A stretch of DNA of 64,000 bases from RYN-124 sp033851845. GTDB lineage: Bacteria; Actinomycetota; Actinomycetes; Mycobacteriales; SCTD01. Position numbers and translations under genes: made by a program. This document shows positions 26,682-34,669 of this stretch, in pieces; the stretch's first letter is position 1; the number at the start of each line of letters is the position of its first letter. The notes below the pieces were generated by a model. The model was not told the origin of the DNA and made no database searches. It worked only from the letters and a program-made list of their open reading frames with translations. The DNA lies in assembly GCA_033851845.1 (NCBI GenBank), contig JAWWOH010000031.1, positions 33,866 to 97,865 on the forward strand, given 5' to 3'.

Positions 26682-26802
26682 GCTCATCAACGCCAATGTG
26701 GCGGCCCCGATCAACGCCGCCGTGGCGCTCAACGCGCTGTCGGACAACTCGACGGCCATCGCGTCCGCGACCCAGGACGCACCGATCACCCAGTCCAACT
26801 AG
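26608..26802 (+). CDS. Conserved small peptide, copy 3 of 3
   Basis: 64 aa, ATG with AGGAGG. Same plan: GLSKEELEEE, GEQLPDREQMSL, NAN, PINAAVALNALSDNSTAIAS, ending QDAPITQSN. Gene is followed by a strong hairpin and then by the M50 protease gene. Confidence 0.77.
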   Translation: MADGLSKEELEEEGGEQLPDREQMSLINANVAAPINAAVALNALSDNSTAIASATQDAPITQSN

Positions 26803-26812
26803 CAGGGCAGTC

Positions 26813-26843
26813 GAGGCGGGGTCCGCGGTGCGGATCCCGCCTC
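26813..26843 (+). terminator. 14-bp hairpin between peptide genes and the M50 protease gene
   Basis: Arms 26813-26826 and 26830-26843, loop GGT; all fourteen positions pair in RNA counting one G-U. No U-tract follows, so it may be a partial terminator or a 3' stabiliser. Either would give more peptide mRNA than protease mRNA. Confidence 0.65.
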
Positions 26844-26877
26844 GGGCGCTGCCCATGTCCGCAGAGAGGCAGCAGCT

Positions 26878-28632
26878 GTGACGATCGCGCCCGAGCGCCC
26901 GACCGAGACCCGGCCGCTGGCCGGCTGCCCTCGTCGTCGGGTGACCGGCGCGTCGTCGAACGTCGACGACCGCCCCCGGTTGGCGGAGGGCGTCCGCCTG
27001 CTCGGTGAGTACGCCGGCACCGGCTACGTCGAGCCGCAGTACCTCGCCGCGCGCGGCGGCGGTCAGCAGGTCCAGCTGTCGAAGCTGCTGCACCTCGTCG
27101 CGGACGAGTGCGACGGTCGTTCGTCGTACGACGACATCGCGGCGCGCGTGAGCGAGACGTACGGCAAGACGGTGTCCGCCGACAACGTGCGCACGCTCGT
27201 CGCGGACAAGCTGCGCCCGCTCGGCGTCCTCGCGGCGGCTGACGGCAGCAGCCCCGAGGTCGAGGAGAGCGATCCGCTCCTCGGTCTCAAGCTTCGCCGC
27301 GAGGTGCTGCGTCCGCGCACCGTGCGCGGCCTGGCGAAGCTCGCCACACCGGCCTTCTGGCCGCCGGTCGTGCTCGCCGTCCTCGCCGGCTTGCTCGCCG
27401 CGGACTACTGGCTGTTCTTCGTGCACGGTCTCGGGCAGGGACTGCGCGCGTCCGCTCAGCACCCGGCCGTCTTCCTGCTCATCATCGGGGTCGTCGTCGT
27501 CTCCGCGGCCCTGCACGAGCTCGGCCACGCCGCGGCGTGTGCCTACGGCGGCGCCAAGCCCGGCGGCATGGGGATGGGCGTCTACATCGTCTGGCCCGCC
27601 TTCTACACCGACGTCACCGACGCCTACCAGCTCGACCGTCGCGGCCGACTGCGCACGGACCTCGGCGGGGTCTACGTCAACGCGATCATCGTGCTGGTCA
27701 TCGCCGCGGTGCACGCGGTGACGCGCTACGAGCCGCTGGTACTGCTGATGTTCCTGCTTCAGGTGCAGGTGCTGCAGCAGATGCTCCCGTTCCTGCGACT
27801 CGACGGCTACTACGTCGTCAGCGACCTGGTCGGGGTGCCCGACCTGTTCCGGCGCATCGGGCCGGTCCTGCGTTCCGCGATCCCGTTCCACAAGCCGGAG
27901 CCGGAGGTCGCGCAGCTCAAGCCGTGGGTACGGCGGGCAGTCACCGGCTGGGTGCTGGTCATCGTCCCGATCCTGCTGCTCAACCTGGGCTACCTCCTCA
28001 TTGCGCTGCCGCGCATCGTCGCCACCGGCTGGGACTCCGCCGCGCGGTTGTCCGGCCAGCTCGGTACGTCGTCGGGCTCCGCGAAGTGGTGGGCGGCGGT
28101 TCAGCTCGCGCTGCTCGTCCTGCCGATGGTCGGCATCGCCTACACGATGGTGCGCACCGCGCGGCGCAGCTGCACGAGTGCGTGGCGCTGGTCGGCGGGC
28201 TCGCCGCCGCGGCGCATGAGCGTGCTGACCGGCGGCCTCGTGCTGATCGCCGGACTCGCCTTCGCCTGGTGGCCCGACGGTCGGCTCGCGCCGTACCGAC
28301 CGGGGGAGAGGGGCACCGTCCAGCAGCAGGTCCGCGAGCTCCGGACCGTCGGCACCGGCACCCCCCTGTTGCGCGCTCCGCACGACGCGCAGCAGCCGCT
28401 GCCGGCGGTCGCGCCGGGCCACTCCGCCGTACTCGACCGCTCCGCCGTACTCGACAAGACCGGCGACACCACCACGGCGCCCGCCACCACTCAGGACTCG
28501 ACCACGACGCCGTCGCAAGCCCCCGACGTGTCCAGCAGCACCGCGCCGTCCGAGCAGCCGGCCGCCGTCGACAGCTCGCCGTCGGCCGACCCGGTGTCGA
28601 GCACCGAGCCTTCGCCGTCCCCGACCGGCTGA
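26878..28632 (+). CDS. M50 (site-2-type) membrane metalloprotease with N-terminal PqqD-like domain
   Basis: 584 aa, GTG start. Residues ~35-125 look like a PqqD-type winged helix (LSKLLHLVADECDGRSSYDD, then VSADNVRTLVADKLRPLGVL), the fold used as a peptide-recognition element in RiPP pathways. Membrane helices follow, with zinc motif HELGH at 213-217 and the second motif LDGYY at 308-312 that carries the third ligand Asp. Four or more further helices and a long Ser/Thr/Pro-rich C-terminal tail outside the membrane (with a duplicated SAVLD unit) complete it. Belongs to the putative peptide zinc metalloprotease group related to YydH. Likely handles the upstream small peptides (inference). Confidence 0.88.
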   Translation: MTIAPERPTETRPLAGCPRRRVTGASSNVDDRPRLAEGVRLLGEYAGTGYVEPQYLAARGGGQQVQLSKLLHLVADECDGRSSYDDIAARVSETYGKTVSADNVRTLVADKLRPLGVLAAADGSSPEVEESDPLLGLKLRREVLRPRTVRGLAKLATPAFWPPVVLAVLAGLLAADYWLFFVHGLGQGLRASAQHPAVFLLIIGVVVVSAALHELGHAAACAYGGAKPGGMGMGVYIVWPAFYTDVTDAYQLDRRGRLRTDLGGVYVNAIIVLVIAAVHAVTRYEPLVLLMFLLQVQVLQQMLPFLRLDGYYVVSDLVGVPDLFRRIGPVLRSAIPFHKPEPEVAQLKPWVRRAVTGWVLVIVPILLLNLGYLLIALPRIVATGWDSAARLSGQLGTSSGSAKWWAAVQLALLVLPMVGIAYTMVRTARRSCTSAWRWSAGSPPRRMSVLTGGLVLIAGLAFAWWPDGRLAPYRPGERGTVQQQVRELRTVGTGTPLLRAPHDAQQPLPAVAPGHSAVLDRSAVLDKTGDTTTAPATTQDSTTTPSQAPDVSSSTAPSEQPAAVDSSPSADPVSSTEPSPSPTG

Positions 28633-28647
28633 TCGAGGAGTCCCCCC

Positions 28648-29472
28648 GTGATCACCCGCGCCGCACTGAGTCCCTGGCTTCGCCGACCTGTTGCCCTCGC
28701 CGCTCTCGCTCTCGTCGCGTTGGCCGCCCTGCTTTCCGGTGGGCTCGTCGTCGCCCATGCGGTCGACGGGGCTATCAGCCCCGATGCCTCGGCATCACCT
28801 GCCGCGGGCGGCAACGGCGACGACAACGTCGCCGCGGGCGTCAACACGACCGATGGGCGGACGGTCTACGCCATCAAGCTGAAGATCGTGCAGGTCGCCG
28901 GTGACACGGTCGACGCAGCCAATGCCGCGGCCGCTGTGAACGCCGGTTGCACGGACTGCGCCACCGTCGCCATCGCGTTCGAAGGCGTGCTCGTCGCCGG
29001 CAGCCCGTCCGACTTCGAGCCGAACAACCTCGCGCTCGCGATGAACGTCAACTGCAGCGGCTGTACGGCGTTCGCCGACGCCTACCAGCAGGTCGTGCAG
29101 CGATCGACCCGCGTGCGCATCACCGGCGAGGGGCGGCGCAAGGTGGCGGCGGTCCGTCAGGACCTGGAGTCGCTGCGCACGTCGGACCTGTCCCTCGAGC
29201 AGATCGTCGCCCGAGTCAAGGCCGATGAGCAGGCCTTCGCCGACGTACTCCTCAATGACTGCGTACCGATCGGTCACGTCACCGAGCCGCCGCCGTCGGG
29301 TGCGCCGGACGTCAGCGACAGCCCTGCCGGGGCCGCGCCCAGCAGTGAGCCGTCGAGCGCGGTCCCTGCGGCGACCGATCAGCCGACCCCGACCCCGACC
29401 GCGGCTGCGAGCGACAGCGCGTCGCCGTCGTCCGCCGGCTCACCCACCCCGGACGGCTCGCCGACACCGTGA
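28648..29472 (+). CDS. Signal-anchored protein with two CxxC repeats and Ser/Thr/Pro-rich tail
   Basis: 274 aa, GTG with GAGGAG. One hydrophobic segment (~residues 12-32) as signal or anchor, then a ~150-residue domain with two similar units: NAAAAVNAGCTDCATVAIAF and NNLALAMNVNCSGCTAFADA (followed by YQQVV). Each has N-x-A-x-A-x-N then CxxC then A-x-A-x-x-Q/E. A helical stretch, a fifth Cys (LLNDCVP) and a low-complexity tail follow. The units resemble the C-terminal halves of the small peptides. 15 bases after the M50 gene, so same operon. No named family known to me. Confidence 0.78.
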   Translation: MITRAALSPWLRRPVALAALALVALAALLSGGLVVAHAVDGAISPDASASPAAGGNGDDNVAAGVNTTDGRTVYAIKLKIVQVAGDTVDAANAAAAVNAGCTDCATVAIAFEGVLVAGSPSDFEPNNLALAMNVNCSGCTAFADAYQQVVQRSTRVRITGEGRRKVAAVRQDLESLRTSDLSLEQIVARVKADEQAFADVLLNDCVPIGHVTEPPPSGAPDVSDSPAGAAPSSEPSSAVPAATDQPTPTPTAAASDSASPSSAGSPTPDGSPTP

Positions 29473-29524
29473 CGTCACCCGGTCGGAGCGATTGCGCGGG
29501 CCGCTCGGCGGGGAGACATGGCAC

Positions 29525-29728
29525 ATGCTTACTCTCGCCGTACTCGTCGTCGTCGTCCTCGTCGTGGTGGCGCTGCTGGTTGCCGGCGGCGCGCTGGACC
29601 GGGTGACCCCCGGCCGGCGCGTGGTCGTCGAACGCCCCGTGACCCGTGAGCGCATCGTGGAGCGCCCGGTGGTTCGTGAGCGGGTCGTCGAGCGGCCGGT
29701 CAGCACGGAGCGCGTGATCGAGGACTAG
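29525..29728 (+). CDS. Small membrane protein with repeated Arg-Glu-Arg-x-Val-Glu-Arg-Pro units
   Basis: 67 aa, ATG with GGGGAG. A 22-residue membrane helix (LAVLVVVVLVVVALLVAGGA) is followed by about three imperfect copies of a ten-residue charged unit: VVVERPVTRE, RIVERPVVRE and RVVERPVSTE. Likely one pass with a charged tail on one side. Fifty bases after the CxxC protein; it could be the last gene of that operon or independent. Function unknown. Confidence 0.65.
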   Translation: MLTLAVLVVVVLVVVALLVAGGALDRVTPGRRVVVERPVTRERIVERPVVRERVVERPVSTERVIED

Positions 29729-29776
29729 CCCCCGGGGGGCTTGACGGCCCTCGACCGGCTGGCCCACCTTGATCGG

Positions 29777-30409
29777 GTGAGCGTGCCGCCGACCTGCCCA
29801 CGCTGTGCCGGTGCGTTGCATGCCCCGGGCTTGATGACGAGCTCGTGGGACTGCGAGCGGCACGGGGCGGTGCAGCCGCTGCACGTGGTCGCGCGGCCGG
29901 CGGTCGAAGCCCTGCACAAGATCGCCGGCTCGTCCGGCGTACCGCTGTGGGTGCCGCTTCCGCTGCTGCCCGGCTGGACCCTCACCGGGCTGGCCACCGC
30001 AGGTGACGAGCGCACCGCCGCGAAGGCAACCGTCGTTGCCCTGTCCGGGCCCTCGCCACTCGGCGGGCCGGCCGACCTGCTGCTCGTCGCCGAGGAGCCC
30101 GGAGTCGGACTTGGGGCGCGGTACGCGGGCCTCGATGAGATCGACCCGGGTCTGGCCGTGGTGGGACCTCCCGACGCGAAGGTCGAGGCGGCCGGTCATC
30201 CCACGGCGCTCTGGCGAAGCCCCTCCGCCGACGACCGGGCGGCCTTCGTGGGTGAGGCGATGGGCCTGTGGCTCTGGGCGGTGCTCTGGCCGCCGGCGGC
30301 GGAGCTGGTGCTGCTCGAGCACGTCGTGCTGCACGACCTGCGCGCGGTCGCGCACGCCTCGGTCGACCTGCCCGTCGGCGCGCCGTCGCCGCGGCTGCAC
30401 GCGGCGTGA
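29777..30409 (+). CDS. DUF6758-type protein with N-terminal zinc-ribbon remnant
   Basis: 210 aa, GTG start (a second GTG four codons later also possible). N-terminus has CPRCAGAL and a third Cys (DCERHG) like a small zinc ribbon; the rest is Ala/Leu/Pro-rich without recognisable catalytic residues. It matches the actinobacterial DUF6758 pattern and sits beside PHP and MarC genes as in many relatives. Function unknown. Confidence 0.65.
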   Translation: MSVPPTCPRCAGALHAPGLMTSSWDCERHGAVQPLHVVARPAVEALHKIAGSSGVPLWVPLPLLPGWTLTGLATAGDERTAAKATVVALSGPSPLGGPADLLLVAEEPGVGLGARYAGLDEIDPGLAVVGPPDAKVEAAGHPTALWRSPSADDRAAFVGEAMGLWLWAVLWPPAAELVLLEHVVLHDLRAVAHASVDLPVGAPSPRLHAA

Positions 30410-30412
30410 GAG

Positions 30413-31747
30413 TCAGTACGCCGTCGTCGACGTGAAAGTGAAGCCGGTCAGCCGCACAGCAGGCGCCATCGACGCGCCGTAGAACAGGTCGGTGGCCAGC
30501 TCGAGCTCGCTGCCGACGGCCTCGCAGCCGGCGAGGGCGTCGAGGCACGACTGCGTGAACCGCAGGTTGCGCACACCGCCGACGACCTTGCCGCCCTCGA
30601 CGAGAAAGGTGCCGTCGCGGGTCATTCCGGTGATCGACGTCTCGACCGGGTGCACCACGTTCGTGTAGTGGAAGCGCGTGACGTAGAGCCCGCGCTCCAG
30701 TCCGGCGACCAGTTCCTCGATGCTCTCCGTGCCGGGGTTCATCAGCAGGTGCGCCGGCACGCCCCCGTGCGGGTTCGGCGCCGGCATCGCGTGTCCCGTC
30801 GAGCCGGTGCCGGAAAGGGCGCCGGTCGTCCGGTCGTGCGCGATGCCGACGGCGACGCCGGCTTCGATCAGAGAGGTACGACGGGTCGCGGTGCCCTCGG
30901 CGTCGAACGGTGCACCGGGCAGGAGTGGCGAGAGCGCGTCGTCGACGATCGTGACCAGCGGAGAGCAGACCTGCTGCCCCAGCCGGCCGGACAGCGCGGA
31001 CCGCTCCTCGTTGTAGGCCCGGCCAGGGAATGCCAACCAGCCGAGCCACTGCACGATGTTCGTCGTCGCGCCGCTCTCGAGCACGACGGGGTAGCGGCCC
31101 GCCGCGATCTCCTGCGGGTTCGCGCCGAGCAGGACCTTCTCGCCCGCGCGCCGGCCCAGTGCGGCGCAGTCGAGGCTCCCGATCGACGTGGCACCGGCTT
31201 CCGCCCAGCCGCTGCTCGTCGGACCCTGGGCCAGCACTGATGCCGCCGCGCGGGTGCCGGCCGAATAGACCCGCACTCCGGTCGAGCTGACCACGGCGCG
31301 TTCCTGCACCGATGTCTCCATCGTCCCGGCGGCCTCGACGCCGGCCGGCAGCTCGTCGAGTGCGGCCGCGACCAGCTCGGCTCGCCGCTGCGGAGCGCAG
31401 CCGACGGTCTCCTCGTCCGGCCCTGACGTGCGGCCGTACGGCTGACCTGGCGGCGTCAGGCCGGGGAAGTGCGGGTCGGGGGGCGTCAGCGCGGCGATCT
31501 CGCCGGCCCGCACCGCAGCGGCGCGCACGGCGTCGGCCGTCAGCTCGTTCGTCACGACGACACCCACCCGGCCCTCCCGGACGACCCGCACCCGGGCCTC
31601 GCCATCGAGCCGGCTGGTGTTCTGGTGGATGCGGCTCCCGGCGAACCGCGTCAGCGCGCTGTCGGTGCGCGACAGCACGACCTCCACGGCCTCACCCGTG
31701 GTGAGCGCGTCGTCCGCCAGCGCAGTCAGCCGGTCCTCGCCCCACAT
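30413..31747 (-). CDS. tldE: TldE/PmbA-like metalloprotease partner subunit
   Basis: 444 aa. ATG 31747 overlaps the tldD stop by one base (TGATG). TldD/PmbA fold with the family features SRIHQNTSRLDGEARVRV early, and GSTGHAMPAPNPHGGVP and NLRFTQ late. It lacks the HExxxH zinc motif, as expected for the E subunit. The TldD-TldE heterodimer degrades peptides passed through its inner chamber and matures some RiPPs such as microcin B17, a notable coincidence given the peptide locus 1 kb upstream. Confidence 0.92.
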   Translation of the reverse strand: MWGEDRLTALADDALTTGEAVEVVLSRTDSALTRFAGSRIHQNTSRLDGEARVRVVREGRVGVVVTNELTADAVRAAAVRAGEIAALTPPDPHFPGLTPPGQPYGRTSGPDEETVGCAPQRRAELVAAALDELPAGVEAAGTMETSVQERAVVSSTGVRVYSAGTRAAASVLAQGPTSSGWAEAGATSIGSLDCAALGRRAGEKVLLGANPQEIAAGRYPVVLESGATTNIVQWLGWLAFPGRAYNEERSALSGRLGQQVCSPLVTIVDDALSPLLPGAPFDAEGTATRRTSLIEAGVAVGIAHDRTTGALSGTGSTGHAMPAPNPHGGVPAHLLMNPGTESIEELVAGLERGLYVTRFHYTNVVHPVETSITGMTRDGTFLVEGGKVVGGVRNLRFTQSCLDALAGCEAVGSELELATDLFYGASMAPAVRLTGFTFTSTTAY

Positions 31748-33210
31748 CAGCGCACTCCGACCGTCGCCCGGAACCGGCCGGTCGGCGCACCATGGGCGAC
31801 GCGTGCCGTCTGCGACGGCTGGCCCTTGCCGCAGTTCGGCACGCCCCACACCTTCCAGTCGGATGCGCCGCCGAGTGCGTCGCACGAGCCCCAGAAGTCC
31901 GGCGTGCGGCCGGCGTACGTGGAGTTGCGGTACATCCGTCCCAGCTCGCCGCCACGGATCTCGTACGCCACCTCGCAGCCGAACTGGAAGTTGAGCCGCT
32001 TGTCGTCGATGGACCACGACCGATTGGTCAGCAGCAGGAAGCCGTTGTCGGTGTCGGCGACGATCGACGCGCGGTCTCCCTCCTTCGGCTGCAGCGACAC
32101 GTTGTTCATCCGGATGAGGGGGATGTCGCCCCACGAGTCGGCGCGGGCTGTGCCGTTGCTCTGCTCGCCGAGCATCGCGGCGCTCTGCCGATCGGTGAGA
32201 TAGCCGGTCAGGATGCCGTCGGTGACGAGGTGCGCCTCACCCGCCGGCACGCCTTCGTCGTCGTACCCGAAGGTGCCCATCGCGTACGGCGTCGTCGCAT
32301 CGGCCACGACCGTCATCAACGGCGACCCGTAGCGCAGCGACCCGCGATCGGTCGCCGACACCCACGACGTGCCGGCGTACGCCGCCTCGCTGCCGAGAAT
32401 GCGATCCAGCTCGGTCGCGTGACCGACCGACTCGTGGATCTGCAGGGCCAGCTGGCTCGACCCGAGCACGAGCACGGCGTCCTCGTGGAACGGCAGGTCC
32501 GGTGCGTCGAGAAGGGCAACGGCGTCCCGGGCCGCCTGCGCCGCGTTGCCGGTCAGGTCGAGCAGCCGGACCCGCTCCCAACCACCTGTCTCGTACTGAC
32601 CGCCGAACGAGTTGGGATACGACCTCCGCTGCACCTCACCGCCACCGATGGCGTACGCCGCCAGGCCGCCACCGACCTGCAGCACCAGCTGGTCGACCGA
32701 GCTGCCGGCAGTGTCGCGGTACGACGTCGCGATGCGCCATGCGTCGGTCGACGCCTCGACATAGGACACCCGCGCCGCGTCCCGCGCAGCCATGGTCGCC
32801 GAGAGCAGCAGGTCGACCTTCTCGCCGAGCGGCACCTCGAGGGCGTCGCGGTCGTTCGGTGTCGTGTAGCTGCCGAGACTCGGCTCGCGCTCGTCGAGCA
32901 TCGCGCGGGCGTCGTCGCGGCCGCGCACCCGCGCACTCGCGCGGGCGACCTCGACGGCCTGCTGCGCGGCCCTCCTGACGCCATCGGGGGAGTGGTCGTT
33001 CGTTGCGGCGAAGCCCCAGGCACCGTCATGGATGACGCGGATGCCGACGCCGCTGCTGGTGCCCCGGCTGACCCCCTCGACCGCGTCGTCGCGCACCTGC
33101 ACCGACTCGTGGTCCTCGGCGCGGGCGCGCACGTCCGCGTGCTGGACGCCGAGGCGGCTCACCTCGGCGACGGCCAGGTCGGCGAGGTCGGCAAGCTCAC
33201 GTCGGTCCAC
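31747..33210 (-). CDS. tldD: TldD-like zinc metalloprotease catalytic subunit
   Basis: 487 aa, GTG start six bases after a TATGTT -10 box. Contains the catalytic HESVGH (HExxxH) followed by ATELDRI, and the downstream Cys/Gly-rich DFWGSCDALGG segment typical of TldD. Works as a heterodimer with the next gene. Cleaves small or unfolded peptides. Divergent from the PHP gene. Confidence 0.93.
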   Translation of the reverse strand: MDRRELADLADLAVAEVSRLGVQHADVRARAEDHESVQVRDDAVEGVSRGTSSGVGIRVIHDGAWGFAATNDHSPDGVRRAAQQAVEVARASARVRGRDDARAMLDEREPSLGSYTTPNDRDALEVPLGEKVDLLLSATMAARDAARVSYVEASTDAWRIATSYRDTAGSSVDQLVLQVGGGLAAYAIGGGEVQRRSYPNSFGGQYETGGWERVRLLDLTGNAAQAARDAVALLDAPDLPFHEDAVLVLGSSQLALQIHESVGHATELDRILGSEAAYAGTSWVSATDRGSLRYGSPLMTVVADATTPYAMGTFGYDDEGVPAGEAHLVTDGILTGYLTDRQSAAMLGEQSNGTARADSWGDIPLIRMNNVSLQPKEGDRASIVADTDNGFLLLTNRSWSIDDKRLNFQFGCEVAYEIRGGELGRMYRNSTYAGRTPDFWGSCDALGGASDWKVWGVPNCGKGQPSQTARVAHGAPTGRFRATVGVR

Positions 33211-33216
33211 CCCCGA

Positions 33217-33222
33217 AACATA
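33217..33222 (-). promoter_or_regulatory. Leaderless -10 box of tldD-tldE
   Basis: On the minus strand TATGTT, six bases, then GTG 33210; the best -10 match of this class in the window. Confidence 0.6.
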
Positions 33223-33274
33223 GGGTCAGCGTCGTTACCCTGGGAGACCACTTCCTGCTGTCTGGAGCGCCGCC

Positions 33275-34126
33275 CTGTCCGCCCGCCGGATCGACCTGCA
33301 CACGCACTCGAGCGCGTCAGACGGAACGACCCCGCCGGCGCAGCTCGTCCGCGAGGCGCGGCACGCGGGCCTCGACGTCGTCGCGCTCACCGACCACGAC
33401 ACGACGGCCGGCTGGGACGAGGCAGCAGCAACGCTCCCGGCGGGGCTGTCCCTGGTGCGCGGCACCGAGCTTTCTTGCAGTCGAGGCGGCATCTCGATGC
33501 ACCTGCTGGCCTACCTGTTCGACCCGGCGGAGCCCGAGTTCGCAGGTGTACGGCGGGTGCTGCGCGACTCCCGGGTGAGTCGCGCCGCCCGGATGGTGGA
33601 GCTGATGGCGGCGGACGGCCACCCGGTCACCTGGGACCAGGTCCGTGCCCTCGCCGGCGGAACAGTCGGCCGCCCGCACGTCGCGCAGGCGCTGATGGCT
33701 CATGGCCTGGTCACGTCGGTCGCCGAGGCCTTCACGCCGGAGTGGATCGGGACGCGCGGGCGCTACTGGGTCGCCAAGGCGGAGCTGGATGTCGTCGACG
33801 GCGTACGGCTGGTGGCCGGCGCGGGTGGTGTTCCCGTCTTCGCGCACCCCGCGGCGTCACGTCGCGGCCGCACGGTCGGCGACGACGTCATCGCGCAGAT
33901 GGCCGCGGCGGGGCTGGTCGGGCTCGAGGTCGACCACGTCGACCACGACGAGTCCGAGCGTGCCCACCTTCGCGGGCTCGCCGCGGAGCTGGGGCTGTTG
34001 ACGACGGGTTCCAGCGACTTCCACGGGGACAACAAGGAGGTTCGGCTCGGCGCGTTCCTGACAGACGAGTCGGTGTACGACGAGCTGGTTAGCCGCGCCA
34101 CGGGGCTGGAGGTACTTGCCGCGTGA
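33275..34126 (+). CDS. PHP-domain phosphoesterase, probable CTG start
   Basis: 283 aa if started at CTG 33275. The PHP metal motifs are present: IDLHTHSSASDG at the very start, LTDHDTT, and later FAHPAASRRG and TTGSSDFHGDN. Family members such as YciV/RNase AM act on 3',5'-nucleotide bisphosphates or short RNA. No ATG, GTG or TTG lies in frame between the stop at 33221 and the essential HTH motif; a GGAG seven bases ahead of CTG 33275 and a TACCCT -10 (33236-33241) support that codon. The next usable GTG (33455) would remove the active site. Overlaps marC by 4 bases. Confidence 0.85.
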   Translation: MSARRIDLHTHSSASDGTTPPAQLVREARHAGLDVVALTDHDTTAGWDEAAATLPAGLSLVRGTELSCSRGGISMHLLAYLFDPAEPEFAGVRRVLRDSRVSRAARMVELMAADGHPVTWDQVRALAGGTVGRPHVAQALMAHGLVTSVAEAFTPEWIGTRGRYWVAKAELDVVDGVRLVAGAGGVPVFAHPAASRRGRTVGDDVIAQMAAAGLVGLEVDHVDHDESERAHLRGLAAELGLLTTGSSDFHGDNKEVRLGAFLTDESVYDELVSRATGLEVLAA

Positions 34127-34659
34127 GTGATGTTTTCGATGTCACCCTGTTCGGCGAGGTCGTCGTCACCCTCTCCGTCATCATGGATCCGCTCGGCAAC
34201 ATCCCGCTGTTCCTCGGTCTGACCGGTGGGCGCAGCAACAAGGCCCGTCGTCGGCTCGCCTGGCAGGCCGTCGTGGTGTCGCTGTTCGTCATCTCGCTGT
34301 TCGCGGTGCTGGGTCAGCAGATCCTGGAGTACCTCGGCATCGGCATCCCCGCGCTCCAGGGGGCGGGCGGCCTGCTGCTGATGATCGTGGCGCTCGAGCT
34401 GCTGACCGACAGGGCTGAAGACCCGTCGGAGGTCCGTGACGTGAACGTGGCGCTCGTGCCCCTGGGGACACCGCTGCTGGCCGGTCCCGGCGCCATCGTC
34501 GCGACGATCGTTTTCGTGCAGCAGGCCGACGGTCTCCACTCTTACCTGGCCATCGCCGCCGGCATCGTGCTGCTGACCCGGATCTCGGGCCTGCTCCTGT
34601 CGGCCATCGCGGTGCAGCTGGTGGCCGACTCGGTGCGAGCCTTCGTGAAGCAGGGGTAA
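34123..34659 (+). CDS. MarC-family membrane protein
   Basis: 178 aa, GTG overlapping the PHP stop. Family landmarks: IMDPLGNIPLFL in the first helix, LGQQILEYLGIGIPALQ, PLGTPLLAGPGAI and LLTRISGLLLSAIAVQL. About six helices, slightly shorter than typical (~200 aa). Biochemical role of MarC is unresolved; the earlier link to antibiotic resistance was not confirmed. Confidence 0.9.
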   Translation: MSDVFDVTLFGEVVVTLSVIMDPLGNIPLFLGLTGGRSNKARRRLAWQAVVVSLFVISLFAVLGQQILEYLGIGIPALQGAGGLLLMIVALELLTDRAEDPSEVRDVNVALVPLGTPLLAGPGAIVATIVFVQQADGLHSYLAIAAGIVLLTRISGLLLSAIAVQLVADSVRAFVKQG

Positions 34660-34669
34660 GACTGGTGCC

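Noticed and set aside
28425..28460. Direct repeat CTCCGCCGTACTCGAC twice in the protease tail
   Set aside because: A short in-frame duplication in a low-complexity region; not a mobile or regulatory element.
30413..33210. TldD/TldE as dedicated maturation protease of the small peptides
   Set aside because: Opposite strand, separate promoter and intervening gene; TldD/E are general. Kept only as a remark.
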